Shown piece by piece: positions 8,471 through 17,803 of a DNA stretch of 64,000 bases. This stretch comes from 2-02-FULL-47-50 sp964479045. Its GTDB lineage: Bacteria > Pseudomonadota > Gammaproteobacteria > Eutrophobiales > Eutrophobiaceae. The notes under the pieces are model-generated. The model ran no database searches, had not been told where the DNA came from, and was given only the letters and a program-made list of their open reading frames with translations. Location: NCBI GenBank assembly GCA_964479045.1, contig CAYZJI010000009.1, forward strand, positions 1 through 64,000. The letters run 5' to 3'. Every line of letters begins with the position of its first letter. The stretch's first letter is position 1. A program made the position numbers and the translations under genes.

Positions 8471-10450
8471 ATGACAGATCACATGGATAAAATCTATCTG
8501 GCCATTGTACTTTGCCCGTTGGTCGGCTCCATCATTGCCGGTCTGTTTGGCAAGACCATCGGCCGCAGCGGAGCGCACTGGGTGACGATCATCGGTGTCG
8601 GCATTTCCAGCATACTGTCGCTGATCGCCTGTAAACATATTGTGTTTGATGGCGGTGAAATTTATAACGCGACAGTATACACCTGGCTCTCCAGCGGTGA
8701 TTTGACTCTCGAAGTCGGATTTCTCATCGACAAACTCTCTGTCAGCATGATGGTCGTCGTCACATTTGTATCATGGATGATCCATATCTATACCATTGGT
8801 TACATGCACGACGATCCGGGGTATCAGCGCTTTTTCAGTTACATTTCGCTGTTTACATTCGCCATGCTGATGCTGGTAATGTCCAATAATTTCCTGCAAC
8901 TCTTCTTTGGCTGGGAAGCCGTGGGGCTGGTGTCCTATTTGCTGATCGGGTTCTGGTACAAACGTGAATCGGCGATTTTCGCCAACCTCAAGGCGTTTCT
9001 GGTGAACCGGGTGGGGGATTTCGGTTTCCTGCTGGGCATCGCCGCCGTGCTGATGTATTTCCACACACTGGATTACAATACGGTATTTGCCCAGGCCGGG
9101 AGTTTTGCCGATACCAAAGTCGTAATTCTTGAAGGCCATGAATGGTCGTTGATGACCGTGATTTGCATCTGCCTGTTTATCGGCGCGATGGGCAAGTCTG
9201 CACAATTTCCATTGCATGTCTGGCTGCCGGATTCCATGGAAGGGCCAACGCCGATCTCCGCCCTGATTCATGCAGCGACCATGGTCACGGCGGGCATCTT
9301 TATGGTGGCACGCATGTCACCGCTCTATGAGCTGTCGGAAACAGCGCTGAATTTCATCCTCATCATCGGTTCCATCACCGCGTTCTTCATGGGATTGCTG
9401 GGTCTGGTGCAGAATGACATCAAACGGGTGGTGGCATACTCAACGCTCTCACAACTCGGTTACATGACCGTCGCACTTGGCGCTTCCGCCTATGCAGCAG
9501 CGATTTTCCATCTGGTTACCCATGCTTTCTTCAAGGCCCTGTTGTTCCTCGGCGCAGGTTCTGTGATTATCGCCATGCATCATGAACAGGATATGCGCAG
9601 GATGGGCGGGCTTTACCGTTACATGCCCATCACCTGGCTGACCTGTTTTATCGGCTCGCTGGCACTCATCGGTTTCCCGGGCACATCCGGATTTTTCTCG
9701 AAGGACGCCATCATCGAAGCAGTGCATGGTTCCGGTTTGCCGGCGGCGGAATTTGCTTACTATGCCGTGTTGACCGGAGTGTTTATCACGGCACTCTACA
9801 GTTTCCGCCTGTTCTTCATGACCTTCCATGGCAAGGAACACATGGATCGGCATACATGGGAGCATCTGCATGAATCACCTGCAGTTGTGACCGTGCCACT
9901 GGTGGTGCTTGCCATTCCTTCACTTATCCTTGGTGCCTTCCTGATCGGGCCCATGCTGTTTGAAGGTTATTTTGGAAGTGCGATTTATGTGGCAGTGGAA
10001 CATGACGTGCTCGCAGAAATCGGCAAGGATTATCATGGCGTGTTGACCTTTACGTTACACGCCTTTAAACATCCGCCGGTGTACCTTGCTTTGGCCGGCG
10101 TGTTCACGGCCTGGTTGCTCTATATCAAGTTGCCGCATCTGCCGGAAAAAATCGCCGGCATGTTCAGCCCGATCTATAAATTACTGCTGAATAAATATGG
10201 CTTCGATGATTTCAACCAGTTCGTATTTGCCGGGGGCACGCGCCGCATCGGTGATCTGTTCTGGAAACTCGGCGATGTGAAACTGATCGATGGTCTCGCC
10301 GTGAATGGCACGGCATTGGCCGTACGCTGGTTCTCCGGCGTGGTCCGTCAGGTCCAGTCCGGTTATCTCTATCATTATGCCTTCAGCATGATCATCGGTC
10401 TGTTGCTGTTGCTGGCGTTGTTTGTGCACAAGGTCTATCAGGGCGGATGA
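8471..10450 (+). CDS. nuoL: NADH-quinone oxidoreductase subunit L
   Basis: Distal antiporter-like subunit of complex I that pumps protons and carries the long lateral helix. The product has 659 residues. The core block FGWEAVGLVSYLLIGFWY, the HVWLPDSMEGPTPISALIHAATMVTAG signature and the C-terminal amphipathic and anchor helices are all present. An AAGGGA sequence lies 7-8 bases before the ATG at 8471. The stop overlaps the nuoM start (ATGA), so the two are likely translationally coupled. Confidence 0.97.
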   Translation: MTDHMDKIYLAIVLCPLVGSIIAGLFGKTIGRSGAHWVTIIGVGISSILSLIACKHIVFDGGEIYNATVYTWLSSGDLTLEVGFLIDKLSVSMMVVVTFVSWMIHIYTIGYMHDDPGYQRFFSYISLFTFAMLMLVMSNNFLQLFFGWEAVGLVSYLLIGFWYKRESAIFANLKAFLVNRVGDFGFLLGIAAVLMYFHTLDYNTVFAQAGSFADTKVVILEGHEWSLMTVICICLFIGAMGKSAQFPLHVWLPDSMEGPTPISALIHAATMVTAGIFMVARMSPLYELSETALNFILIIGSITAFFMGLLGLVQNDIKRVVAYSTLSQLGYMTVALGASAYAAAIFHLVTHAFFKALLFLGAGSVIIAMHHEQDMRRMGGLYRYMPITWLTCFIGSLALIGFPGTSGFFSKDAIIEAVHGSGLPAAEFAYYAVLTGVFITALYSFRLFFMTFHGKEHMDRHTWEHLHESPAVVTVPLVVLAIPSLILGAFLIGPMLFEGYFGSAIYVAVEHDVLAEIGKDYHGVLTFTLHAFKHPPVYLALAGVFTAWLLYIKLPHLPEKIAGMFSPIYKLLLNKYGFDDFNQFVFAGGTRRIGDLFWKLGDVKLIDGLAVNGTALAVRWFSGVVRQVQSGYLYHYAFSMIIGLLLLLALFVHKVYQGG

Positions 10451-11973
10451 TGATGGCCGAATTACCCATCCTCAGTCTGCTGATCTGGGCGCCAATCCTC
10501 GGAGGGATCTGGGTATTGATTGCGGGTGACCGTCAGGAAGAAACCGTCAAGTATCTGGCGCTGGGCGTGTCCGTGATTACATTCATACTCTCGTGTTTTC
10601 TGTACACGGATTTCAAACCAGACACATACGAAATGCAGTTTGTCGAGTTTGCTGCCTGGATAGAGCCCTTTTCAATTAATTATCACCTCGGTGTGGATGG
10701 GATTGCTGTTCCTCTGATTATTCTCACCACGTTTACCACCGTGCTGGTTGTGTTGGCAGGCTGGGAAGTGATTGAGAAGCGGCTGGCGCAATACATGGCT
10801 GCTTTCCTCATACTCGAAGGCCTGATGAACGGGGTGTTTGCCGCGCTTGATGCGATATTGTTCTACGTTTTCTGGGAAGCGATGCTGATCCCGATGTTCC
10901 TGATTATCGGCGTGTGGGGCGGCCCGCGGCGCGTGTATGCCACGATCAAGTTTTTTCTGTATACCTTTCTCGGTTCCGTATTCATGCTGGTCGCTTTCCT
11001 GTATTTATATTCGCAAGCAGACAGCTTTAATATCATTGACCTCTATCAACTGCCGCTCAGCGCCACGGCACAGAAACTGATCTTTATTGCATTCCTGCTG
11101 GCATTTGCCGTGAAGGTGCCGATGTGGCCGGTACATACCTGGTTGCCGGATGCGCATGTGGAAGCGCCCACCGGCGGTTCTGTGATTCTGGCCGCCATCA
11201 TGCTGAAAATGGGCGGTTATGGTTTCCTGCGGTTCAGCCTGCCTATCGTGCCTGATGCCAGCCTGTATTTTGCTGATTTCATGATCGTGTTATCGCTCAT
11301 TGCCATTGTGTATATCGGTTTTGTGGCGCTGGTGCAGCAGGACATGAAAAAGCTCATTGCTTATTCTTCAATTTCCCACATGGGTTTCGTGACACTCGGT
11401 TTTTTCATTGGCTTCAGTATTCACGCTGCAACCAGCATGACCGCCGGTGGCATCATGGCGCTGGAAGGTGCGATGATGCAGATGATCTCGCACGGGTTTA
11501 TTTCGGGTGCCCTGTTCCTCTGTGTGGGTGTGATGTATGACCGGGTACACAGCCGCGAGATCAGCGCCTATGGTGGCGTCGTTAACACCATGCCGAAGTT
11601 TGCGGCCTTCATGATGTTGTTTGCCATGGCCAATTCCGGCTTGCCGGGTACGTCCGGATTTGTCGGGGAGTTTCTGGTCATTCTTTCCAGCTATCAGGCC
11701 AGTTTCTGGATCGCGTTTCTTGCGGCCACCATTCTGATCCTTGGCGCTGCTTACACCCTCTGGATGTACAAGCGTGTGATCTTCGGTGATATTGCCAATG
11801 ATCATGTGCGAGAGCTGGAAGACATTAACTCCCGTGAAACCTGGATACTGTTGCTGCTGGCTATCGCCGTTCTGGGGTTTGGTCTGTGGCCGGCGCCGCT
11901 GTTTGAAATCATGCATCCGACGCTGACCCATTTGTTTGAACACATACTGCAATCAAAACTGACAGGTGTCTGA
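10447..11973 (+). CDS. nuoM: NADH-quinone oxidoreductase subunit M
   Basis: Antiporter-like proton-pumping subunit. Of its 508 residues, the key lysine and glutamate segments are YVFWEAMLIPMFLIIGVWGG and VKVPMWPVHTWLPDAHVEAPTGGSV. Three consecutive ATG codons (10447, 10450, 10453) make the exact start ambiguous by one or two residues. It overlaps nuoL and nuoN at its ends, consistent with one operon. Confidence 0.97.
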   Translation: MMMAELPILSLLIWAPILGGIWVLIAGDRQEETVKYLALGVSVITFILSCFLYTDFKPDTYEMQFVEFAAWIEPFSINYHLGVDGIAVPLIILTTFTTVLVVLAGWEVIEKRLAQYMAAFLILEGLMNGVFAALDAILFYVFWEAMLIPMFLIIGVWGGPRRVYATIKFFLYTFLGSVFMLVAFLYLYSQADSFNIIDLYQLPLSATAQKLIFIAFLLAFAVKVPMWPVHTWLPDAHVEAPTGGSVILAAIMLKMGGYGFLRFSLPIVPDASLYFADFMIVLSLIAIVYIGFVALVQQDMKKLIAYSSISHMGFVTLGFFIGFSIHAATSMTAGGIMALEGAMMQMISHGFISGALFLCVGVMYDRVHSREISAYGGVVNTMPKFAAFMMLFAMANSGLPGTSGFVGEFLVILSSYQASFWIAFLAATILILGAAYTLWMYKRVIFGDIANDHVRELEDINSRETWILLLLAIAVLGFGLWPAPLFEIMHPTLTHLFEHILQSKLTGV

Positions 11974-13406
11974 TGCAGCCCACTGAACTCATCATCGCAT
12001 TACCTGAAATTGTGTTGCTGGCAGGCGCCTGCCTGCTGCTGGTTTTTGATACCTTCAGCCGCGATCCGGACCGCAATTTCACCTACCTGCTCGCGCAGTT
12101 GCTCCTGATCGTTACGGCCTGGTTTGTATTTGATGGACAGACCAGTACCACGATTCACGCGTTTGGCAATTCATTCGTCAATGATCCGATGAGCAATCTG
12201 CTGAAGATCATGATTTGTGCAGTCACTTTTATTGTGTTCCTGTATTCACACGATTATCTGAAGAAACATGACTGGATGAAAGGCGAGTACTACGTGCTGG
12301 GGCTTTTCGCTGTGCTCGGGATGATGGTGATGGTATCTGCCGCCAGTCTGCTTACAGTCTATCTGGGTCTGGAGTTGTTATCACTTTCCCTGTATGCCAT
12401 GGTCGCCATGCACCGTGATTCCGCCGTTGCCTCCGAAGCGGCCATGAAATATTTTGTACTGGGCGCGCTTGCTTCCGGCATGCTGCTCTATGGGATTTCC
12501 ATACTCTATGGTGTCACGGGCACGTTGCAGTTGAATGAATTGGCATCACAGTTATCCGCTCATACCGGTAACAGTATGATTCTGGTGTTTGCCCTGGTGT
12601 TCATTCTCATCGGTATTGCATTCAAGCTCGGTGCCGTACCTTTCCATATGTGGGTGCCGGATGTTTATCACGGTGCTCCTACTTCAGTGACATTGTTCAT
12701 CGGCAGCGCACCCAAGATTGCGGCATTTGCCATGGCCATCCGGTTGCTGGTGGACGGCATGGGACCGTTACTGGATGACTGGCGGCATATGCTGGTGATC
12801 ATCTCCGTGTTGTCCATGGCCACCGGCAATATTATCGCGATTGCCCAGACCAACCTGAAACGCATGCTGGCCTATTCCACCATTGCCCATATCGGCTTTA
12901 TGTTGCTGGGTGTTCTCGCCGGTACCGAAACCGGTTATGCCGCCGCCATGTTTTATATTGTGAGTTATGCGCTCATGAGCACCGGGGCTTTCGGCATGAT
13001 TATTCTGCTGAGCCACCGGGGTTTTGAGTCGGACAATCTGGATGACTTCAGGGGACTTGCCGACAAGAGCCCGTGGTTTGCGTTCATCATGCTGATCCTG
13101 ATGTTCTCCATGACCGGCGTGCCGCCGTTCCTTGGCTTCTGGGCCAAGTGGTTTGTATTGAAAGAAGTGGTGGACATGGGCTATGTATGGCTGGCCGCAC
13201 TGGCTGTAGTGTTCTCAATCATTGGTGCTTATTACTATCTGCGCGTGATCAAACTCATGTATTTCGACAAGGCCGAGAATATGACGGCGATCCATGCTTC
13301 ACGGCAGATGCGCCTCGTTCTCAGCCTGAACGGACTTGCATTACTGGTGATTGGTCTGGTCCCCGGAGTATTGATGTCCCTGTGCCTCGCCGCACTGGCG
13401 GGATAA
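11973..13406 (+). CDS. nuoN: NADH-quinone oxidoreductase subunit N
   Basis: Third antiporter-like subunit of complex I (477 residues, about 14 helices). GLELLSLSLYAMVAM and the proton-channel block KLGAVPFHMWVPDVYHGAPTSVTLFIG are clear. The start overlaps the stop of nuoM (TGATG). It is the last nuo gene. The next gene begins 46 bp on, after a short dispersed repeat. Confidence 0.97.
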   Translation: MQPTELIIALPEIVLLAGACLLLVFDTFSRDPDRNFTYLLAQLLLIVTAWFVFDGQTSTTIHAFGNSFVNDPMSNLLKIMICAVTFIVFLYSHDYLKKHDWMKGEYYVLGLFAVLGMMVMVSAASLLTVYLGLELLSLSLYAMVAMHRDSAVASEAAMKYFVLGALASGMLLYGISILYGVTGTLQLNELASQLSAHTGNSMILVFALVFILIGIAFKLGAVPFHMWVPDVYHGAPTSVTLFIGSAPKIAAFAMAIRLLVDGMGPLLDDWRHMLVIISVLSMATGNIIAIAQTNLKRMLAYSTIAHIGFMLLGVLAGTETGYAAAMFYIVSYALMSTGAFGMIILLSHRGFESDNLDDFRGLADKSPWFAFIMLILMFSMTGVPPFLGFWAKWFVLKEVVDMGYVWLAALAVVFSIIGAYYYLRVIKLMYFDKAENMTAIHASRQMRLVLSLNGLALLVIGLVPGVLMSLCLAALAG

Positions 13407-13422
13407 TTCAAGCACCTTAATT

Positions 13423-13450
13423 TGTCATTTCGAGCGTAGCGAGAAATCCT
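13423..13450. repeat. Short dispersed palindromic repeat fragment
   Basis: The sequence GTCATTTCGAGCGTAGCGAG, with flanking bases, resembles the widespread bacterial intergenic repeat of the form GTCATTTCGAGC-GCGAGAAATC. Its inner CGAGCGTAGCG part is partly self-complementary. It ends three bases before the DUF2818 start codon and so takes the place of a normal ribosome-binding site. I know this motif type only from memory of other genomes. Confidence 0.45.
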
Positions 13451-13452
13451 GT

Positions 13453-13803
13453 ATGACAGTTTCCGCGTCGGTCTGGGTGCTGATTGTTGTCCTCTTTATC
13501 GCCGCGAACCTGCCGTGGCTCAATGAACGTTTCCTGATTTTTATCGAACCGGAAGATCACCGTAAAAAAGTCTGGATGCGGTTGCTGGAATGGCTGTTGC
13601 TGTATTTTCTCTGCGGTCTGCTGGCACTCGGTATGGAAAAGAAAATGACCGGCCAGATTCATCCCCAGGACTGGGAATTCTATGCCGTGGGATTCTGCCT
13701 GTTCATGGTGTTTGCCTTTCCGGGGTTTATTTACCGGCATGAATTGCGGAAGCATCTGGTACAGCGCAAGTTACCGAACAATACAGATGATTCAACTGGC
13801 TGA
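13453..13803 (+). CDS. DUF2818 family membrane protein
   Basis: A 116-residue membrane protein with about three hydrophobic helices (residues 7-19, 45-60 and 76-92) and the short NLPWLNER and FPGFIYRHELR segments that I associate with DUF2818. This family regularly sits directly after nuoN in beta- and gammaproteobacteria, as here, which hints at a complex I-linked role, but no function is known to me. No Shine-Dalgarno sequence is visible before the ATG. It ends exactly against the convergent psd gene, with no gap. Confidence 0.8.
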   Translation: MTVSASVWVLIVVLFIAANLPWLNERFLIFIEPEDHRKKVWMRLLEWLLLYFLCGLLALGMEKKMTGQIHPQDWEFYAVGFCLFMVFAFPGFIYRHELRKHLVQRKLPNNTDDSTG

Positions 13804-14676
13804 TTAAATATTTCCGACAGACATCCCCATAGTAATACCTTGTGCTGCATACAGATCGGATGCCCATTGCATATGACCCTTTGTAAACAAAAGGATTACA
13901 GTTGAGCCCATGTTGAAGCGGCCCATTTCCTCGCCGCGTTTGAGGTGGATGTTCCGGGTGTGATAATCAGTGGTTGTAACAGTTCTGTTTTTTGCCGGTG
14001 TGATTTCACCCGCCCAGACGGTTTCCATGCTGCCGACATTGATGGCGCCGACCAGAATCACGGCCATGGGACCGATGGCGGTTTCAAAATAACAAATCAC
14101 CCGTTCATTCCGGGCAAACAATCGATCAACTACCCTCACAGTGTGACTATTTACCGCAAAGAGTTTGCCAGGAACATAAGTCATCTTGATCAGTTTGCCG
14201 TCCAGTGGCATGTGGATACGGTGATAGTCACGCGGTGAAAGATACAGTGTTGCAAAATTTCCGTCCCTGAAGGTAGCCGCCATATCCGGATCGTTCGCCA
14301 GCAATGAATCCAGATCGAACGATTTGCCCTTGGCCTGAAAAATTTCGCCACCGGTAATTTCTCCAATCTGACTGATGCTTCCATCCACCGGACAGAGTAT
14401 GGCTTCAGGGGCCGTGGACAGAGGTCTGACGCCGGGTTTGAGTTGGCGGGTAAAAAAATCATTAAAATGCCTGTATGTAGTGCCATCCGGTTCCCTGGCC
14501 TGTGTCATGTCTACCCTGAACCAGGCGATGAACGCTTTAATGAGAAAATTCTTCAGTGGCGTCCATTCACAACGAGTGATCCGGTACGTCAGGCGTGAAA
14601 GGGCATGCTGAGGCAGCAGGTAGAGCGGCCATACCTTGAGGTAATCGAGAAAACTGGCGGAATTATTTTCTGTCAT
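13804..14676 (-). CDS. psd: Phosphatidylserine decarboxylase proenzyme
   Basis: Makes phosphatidylethanolamine from phosphatidylserine at the inner membrane. The enzyme self-cleaves to form a pyruvoyl group at Ser258 in the NMGSTVILLF segment (the usual motif is LGST, so Met replaces Leu). The catalytic His region YHRIHMP and the VDG and NERV segments are present. The 290-residue length is normal for the short proteobacterial form. It is the last gene of a leftward sco-pcuAC-psd unit and converges with the DUF2818 gene. A hairpin repeat separates it from pcuAC. Confidence 0.95.
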   Translation of the reverse strand: MTENNSASFLDYLKVWPLYLLPQHALSRLTYRITRCEWTPLKNFLIKAFIAWFRVDMTQAREPDGTTYRHFNDFFTRQLKPGVRPLSTAPEAILCPVDGSISQIGEITGGEIFQAKGKSFDLDSLLANDPDMAATFRDGNFATLYLSPRDYHRIHMPLDGKLIKMTYVPGKLFAVNSHTVRVVDRLFARNERVICYFETAIGPMAVILVGAINVGSMETVWAGEITPAKNRTVTTTDYHTRNIHLKRGEEMGRFNMGSTVILLFTKGHMQWASDLYAAQGITMGMSVGNI

Positions 14677-14701
14677 TATGGCTAATGTCCCTCATCCCCA
14701 G

Positions 14702-14724
14702 CCCTTCTCCCAAAGGGAGAAGGG
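14702..14724. repeat. Hairpin repeat between pcuAC and psd
   Basis: A perfect 10-bp stem, CCCTTCTCCC with GGGAGAAGGG, around an AAA loop, preceded by CCCTCATCCCCAG. It resembles the inverted pair of similar hairpins between obgE and proB at 37804-37902. It lies in the 52-bp gap between pcuAC and psd on the minus strand. It could attenuate transcription into psd or protect the mRNA, but the tract after the stem on that strand is not T-rich, so a simple terminator is unlikely. Confidence 0.6.
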
Positions 14725-14728
14725 AGTT

Positions 14729-15178
14729 TTAATGATGGTGATGTTCATGGGTGTCGCCTTGTCCCAGTTCAAATTCAACCGGCATGGATGCGCCATTCGA
14801 AAAAACCAGATCCAGCATGATCGTATCGCCACTGTTTAATGGCATGAGTTTGTTAAACAGCATCAGATGCATGCCGCCCGGTGCAAAACTGACTTCCGAT
14901 TTGGCAGGGATGTGGATGACCTCCTGTTTGACCATGGAGGCCACGCCGTCTTTGAGGACAGTATTATGAAATTCAATTTTTTCAAAAGCCGGGCTGTGCG
15001 CTGAGATCAGGTCCAGAGGCTCATCACTTTGGTTATGAATGGTGACATAGCCGGCCAGTACCTTGACCGTGGGCGGCGCTGCACTGATGCGGGCATGACT
15101 GAATACTACGGTATCTGCAGCATCTGCTGCGCTCAAGGTAAAAATGAAAACAAATACAATTCTGAATAATGATGGCAT
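14729..15178 (-). CDS. Periplasmic PCu(A)C copper chaperone
   Basis: Periplasmic Cu(I) chaperone that delivers copper to the CuA or CuB centre of cytochrome oxidase, often with Sco. The 149-residue product has a signal peptide ending near ADA-ADT (residue 20-21). The full H-X10-M-X21-H-X-M site is present: H71, M82, H104 and M106. The C-terminus ends in a His-rich tail (THEHHHH) that could bind extra metal. It lies 9 bp downstream of the sco gene, which supports the copper role. Assignment to the family is clear; the delivery target is inferred. Confidence 0.92.
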   Translation of the reverse strand: MPSLFRIVFVFIFTLSAADAADTVVFSHARISAAPPTVKVLAGYVTIHNQSDEPLDLISAHSPAFEKIEFHNTVLKDGVASMVKQEVIHIPAKSEVSFAPGGMHLMLFNKLMPLNSGDTIMLDLVFSNGASMPVEFELGQGDTHEHHHH

Positions 15179-15187
15179 TACGGCTTG

Positions 15188-15832
15188 TTATTGTTGTTCT
15201 ATAAAGGTGCGGATACTGCTGTAGCGCGCCAGCATATCATCGGTTTGTTGCGGAGCTGAAAACAGGGCAAGCAATTGCCCGGCCGGTGAGACCAGAAATA
15301 CCGAAGCACTGTGGTCCACCGGATATTCACCGGGCGCGGTTTCTGCACCGATGGCATGAATTACGCCGATTTGTCCGGCGAGACTGTTAACCTGTTCATC
15401 TGAGCCGGTTAGCCCGATGAAATCCGGATGAAAAAATTTCACGTATTCTTTCAACTGTTCGGGTGTGTCCCGCTTTGGATCCACCGAAACAAAAATCATC
15501 TGTACATCTGCTGCTGCATTCCGTCCCAGCAGTTTCATATAGGCTTCTTTCATGACAGTCAATGTGATGGGGCAGATGTCCGGACAGTGGGTAAACCCAA
15601 AAAACAGAAACGACCATTTACCCTGTAACTGTTCAAGTCCAAATGGAGTGCTGTTCTGCGTCATCATCGAAAATGACGTCAGAGCCTTGGGATTGGGCCA
15701 CATCAGGCCGGGTATTTCAGGTTTGGCGGAGGCACTTGTCTGATAGTATTTGGAAGTATACACGCCAACACCGGCGCCCAAGGCCACACAGACGATTACA
15801 AAGAGGGTTGATTGTAATACACGATTTTTCAT
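15188..15832 (-). CDS. SCO1/SenC family copper chaperone
   Basis: Thioredoxin-fold, membrane-anchored copper metallochaperone for cytochrome c oxidase assembly. One N-terminal transmembrane helix (residues about 7-24) is followed by the Cu-binding CPDIC motif (C83 and C87) and the third ligand His in PVDHSASVFLV (about H175). The product has 214 residues. The ATG lies only eight bases after a perfect TATAAT on the minus strand, so the mRNA may be leaderless. First gene of the sco-pcuAC-psd unit. Confidence 0.93.
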   Translation of the reverse strand: MKNRVLQSTLFVIVCVALGAGVGVYTSKYYQTSASAKPEIPGLMWPNPKALTSFSMMTQNSTPFGLEQLQGKWSFLFFGFTHCPDICPITLTVMKEAYMKLLGRNAAADVQMIFVSVDPKRDTPEQLKEYVKFFHPDFIGLTGSDEQVNSLAGQIGVIHAIGAETAPGEYPVDHSASVFLVSPAGQLLALFSAPQQTDDMLARYSSIRTFIEQQ

Positions 15833-15971
15833 GGGCCGGCATTATACCTGTTTACGACCGGTTTAATACTCAACACAGGGTCAAAAGCCGGTATAATAAC
15901 AACGCCAGCGCCGGTGCGGGTTTATTTCTGTCAGGTGTTGTTGAAAAGCAAACATCACATACAAGCGAAAA
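15833..15971. promoter_or_regulatory. Divergent promoter region, sco / mrpC-like
   Basis: This 139-bp region separates two divergent operons and holds a perfect TATAAT on each strand: 15846-15841 for the minus strand (sco) and 15892-15897 for the plus strand (MrpC-like gene). Neither has a convincing -35 hexamer at 17 bp, so the calls rest mainly on the -10 boxes and position. The minus-strand box sits eight bases before the sco ATG. Confidence 0.35.
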
Positions 15972-16328
15972 ATGGAAAATCTCCTCGGGCAATTTAATTA
16001 CTGGGCCGTGATTGTGCTGATGATGATCGGGTTTTACATCGTCATCGCCCGTGACAATCTGGTCAAAAAACTCATCGGCCTGAATATTTTTCAGGTGTCT
16101 GTATTTATTCTCTATATCTCCATGGGCTATCTGCGCGGTGGCACGGCACCGATACATGACCCGGACTTCACACTCTACAGCAGCCCGTTACCTCATGTGC
16201 TGATTCTCACGGCAATTGTTGTGGGTATTGCGACCACGGCACTGGGCCTGGCACTAGTGGTGCGTATCAACAAGGCCTACGGCAGCATCGAAGAAAACGA
16301 AATCCAGCAGATGGATCAGAACAACTGA
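15972..16328 (+). CDS. mrpC: MrpC/NuoK-like antiporter subunit
   Basis: Small three-helix membrane protein (118 residues) of the Mrp/Mnh antiporter subunit C family, homologous to NuoK. The family-typical segments are NLVKKLIGLNIFQVSVFILYI (about residues 30-50) and SPLPHVLILTAIVVGIATTALGLALVVRI (about 73-101). The start is the first ATG after the divergent promoter region. The stop overlaps the next start (TGATG). It is the only MrpC-like subunit of the cluster; no MrpA, B, E, F or G partner is encoded beside it. Confidence 0.88.
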   Translation: MENLLGQFNYWAVIVLMMIGFYIVIARDNLVKKLIGLNIFQVSVFILYISMGYLRGGTAPIHDPDFTLYSSPLPHVLILTAIVVGIATTALGLALVVRINKAYGSIEENEIQQMDQNN

Positions 16329-17803
16329 TGTCAGATCATCTGCTGGTCCTGCAGGTTGTCATTCCCCTTATTGCAGTACCGTTGTGCCTGCTGATCCGGC
16401 GGCCAAATCCGGTCTGGTGGATTGTGCTTGCTGTCAGTGCAATATCATTTTATGTGGCTATCGCATTATTGCTGCAGGTGCTCGAGACAGGTGAAATCAT
16501 TTACTACCTTGGTAACTGGGCCGCTCCCTGGGGTATTGAATACCGGCTGGATATTGTTAATGCGTTTGTGCTGATCATCATCGCTGCCATAGGAACAATC
16601 GTTGCAGTTTATGCCGGTCCCAGCGTGCGCAGGGAAATCGACGAGAGTAAAGCAGTTTTCTTTTATGCGGCCTGGCTGTTGAATCTCACGGGCCTCTTCG
16701 GTGTCATTGTTACCGGCGATGCTTTCAATCTCTTTGTCTTTATCGAGATTGCTTCACTGTCTTCCTATGCACTCATCAGCATGGGCAAGGAACGGCAGGC
16801 ACTGATGGCGGCCTATCGTTATCTGATCATGGGGACTATCGGCGCAACCTTTATCCTGATTGGTGTCGGCCTGTTGTATGTGATCACCGGGACATTAAAC
16901 ATGGCAGACCTCAAGGTGCGCATGGTTGATGTTGAAAACACACGGACATTGATTACTGCATTGGCATTTCTGACTACGGGGATCGGTCTCAAGTTTGCGA
17001 TGTTCCCGCTGCATGCATGGCTGCCTGGTGCTTATACACATGCGCCTTCCGTGGTCTCTTCCTTGCTGGCAGGCACATCCACCAAGGTTTATGTGTATGT
17101 ATTACTGCGTTTCCTGTTCAGTATTTTTGGCGCCGAATTTGCCTTCGATGCCATGAGGCTGGATCAGATTCTTCTGGTGTGCGCGTTATTTGCCATACTC
17201 GGAGGTTCAATCGCGGCAATCATGCAAACGAATATCAAACGCATGCTGGCCTGGTCCAGCATTGCCCAGATTGGTTACATGCTGTTGGGAATCAGTCTGG
17301 TCTCGGTTACCGGTTTGCTGGCTGGCATCATCCATATCTTTAACCATGCGCTGATGAAAACAGCCTTGTTCCTCTGCGTGGGTTGCGTGTTCTATCAGCA
17401 GGGATTCACAAAGACCTCCGATTTCAGGGGAGTCGGGCAAACCATGCCCTGGACCATGGCAGCTTTTGTGATATCCGGATTAAGTCTGATCGGTGCGCCG
17501 CTCACCGCAGGATTTATCAGTAAATGGTATCTGGTGTCGGCCGCGCTTGAAGGTGATCATGTCTGGCTCGCCGTTGCCATTCTGATTGGGTCTCTGCTGG
17601 CCGTGGTTTATATCTGGCGCGTGGTGGAAATCGCCTGGTTACAGAAACCCGAGGTGCCGAACAGCCGCACTGAAGCGCCTCTGCTCATGCTGGTCCCGCT
17701 GTGGTTGCTGGTATTCGCCAATCTCTATTTTGGTATTAATGCGACACTGACGGCGGACCTTGCCAGACAGGCCGCTGAAATATTGCTGGGATACGGGACA
17801 TGA
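16328..17803 (+). CDS. mrpD: MrpD/NuoM-like proton-channel subunit 1
   Basis: Antiporter-like membrane subunit of 491 residues with about 14 helices. Conserved proton-path elements are FVFIEIASLSSYALISMG (Glu on helix 5), GLKFAMFPLHAWLPGAYTHAPSVVSSLLAG (Lys on helix 7) and a second Lys in LAGTSTKVYVY. It is closest in pattern to MrpD. The start overlaps the stop of the MrpC-like gene and its end overlaps the next gene by four bases. Likely role: cation/proton antiport or a membrane arm coupled to another complex. Confidence 0.85.
   Translation: MSDHLLVLQVVIPLIAVPLCLLIRRPNPVWWIVLAVSAISFYVAIALLLQVLETGEIIYYLGNWAAPWGIEYRLDIVNAFVLIIIAAIGTIVAVYAGPSVRREIDESKAVFFYAAWLLNLTGLFGVIVTGDAFNLFVFIEIASLSSYALISMGKERQALMAAYRYLIMGTIGATFILIGVGLLYVITGTLNMADLKVRMVDVENTRTLITALAFLTTGIGLKFAMFPLHAWLPGAYTHAPSVVSSLLAGTSTKVYVYVLLRFLFSIFGAEFAFDAMRLDQILLVCALFAILGGSIAAIMQTNIKRMLAWSSIAQIGYMLLGISLVSVTGLLAGIIHIFNHALMKTALFLCVGCVFYQQGFTKTSDFRGVGQTMPWTMAAFVISGLSLIGAPLTAGFISKWYLVSAALEGDHVWLAVAILIGSLLAVVYIWRVVEIAWLQKPEVPNSRTEAPLLMLVPLWLLVFANLYFGINATLTADLARQAAEILLGYGT

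Noticed and set aside
13804..14676. Inactive psd because the cleavage motif is MGST and not LGST
   Set aside because: The Gly-Ser-Thr core with the reactive Ser is intact and the Met for Leu change is conservative. The rest of the enzyme is complete.
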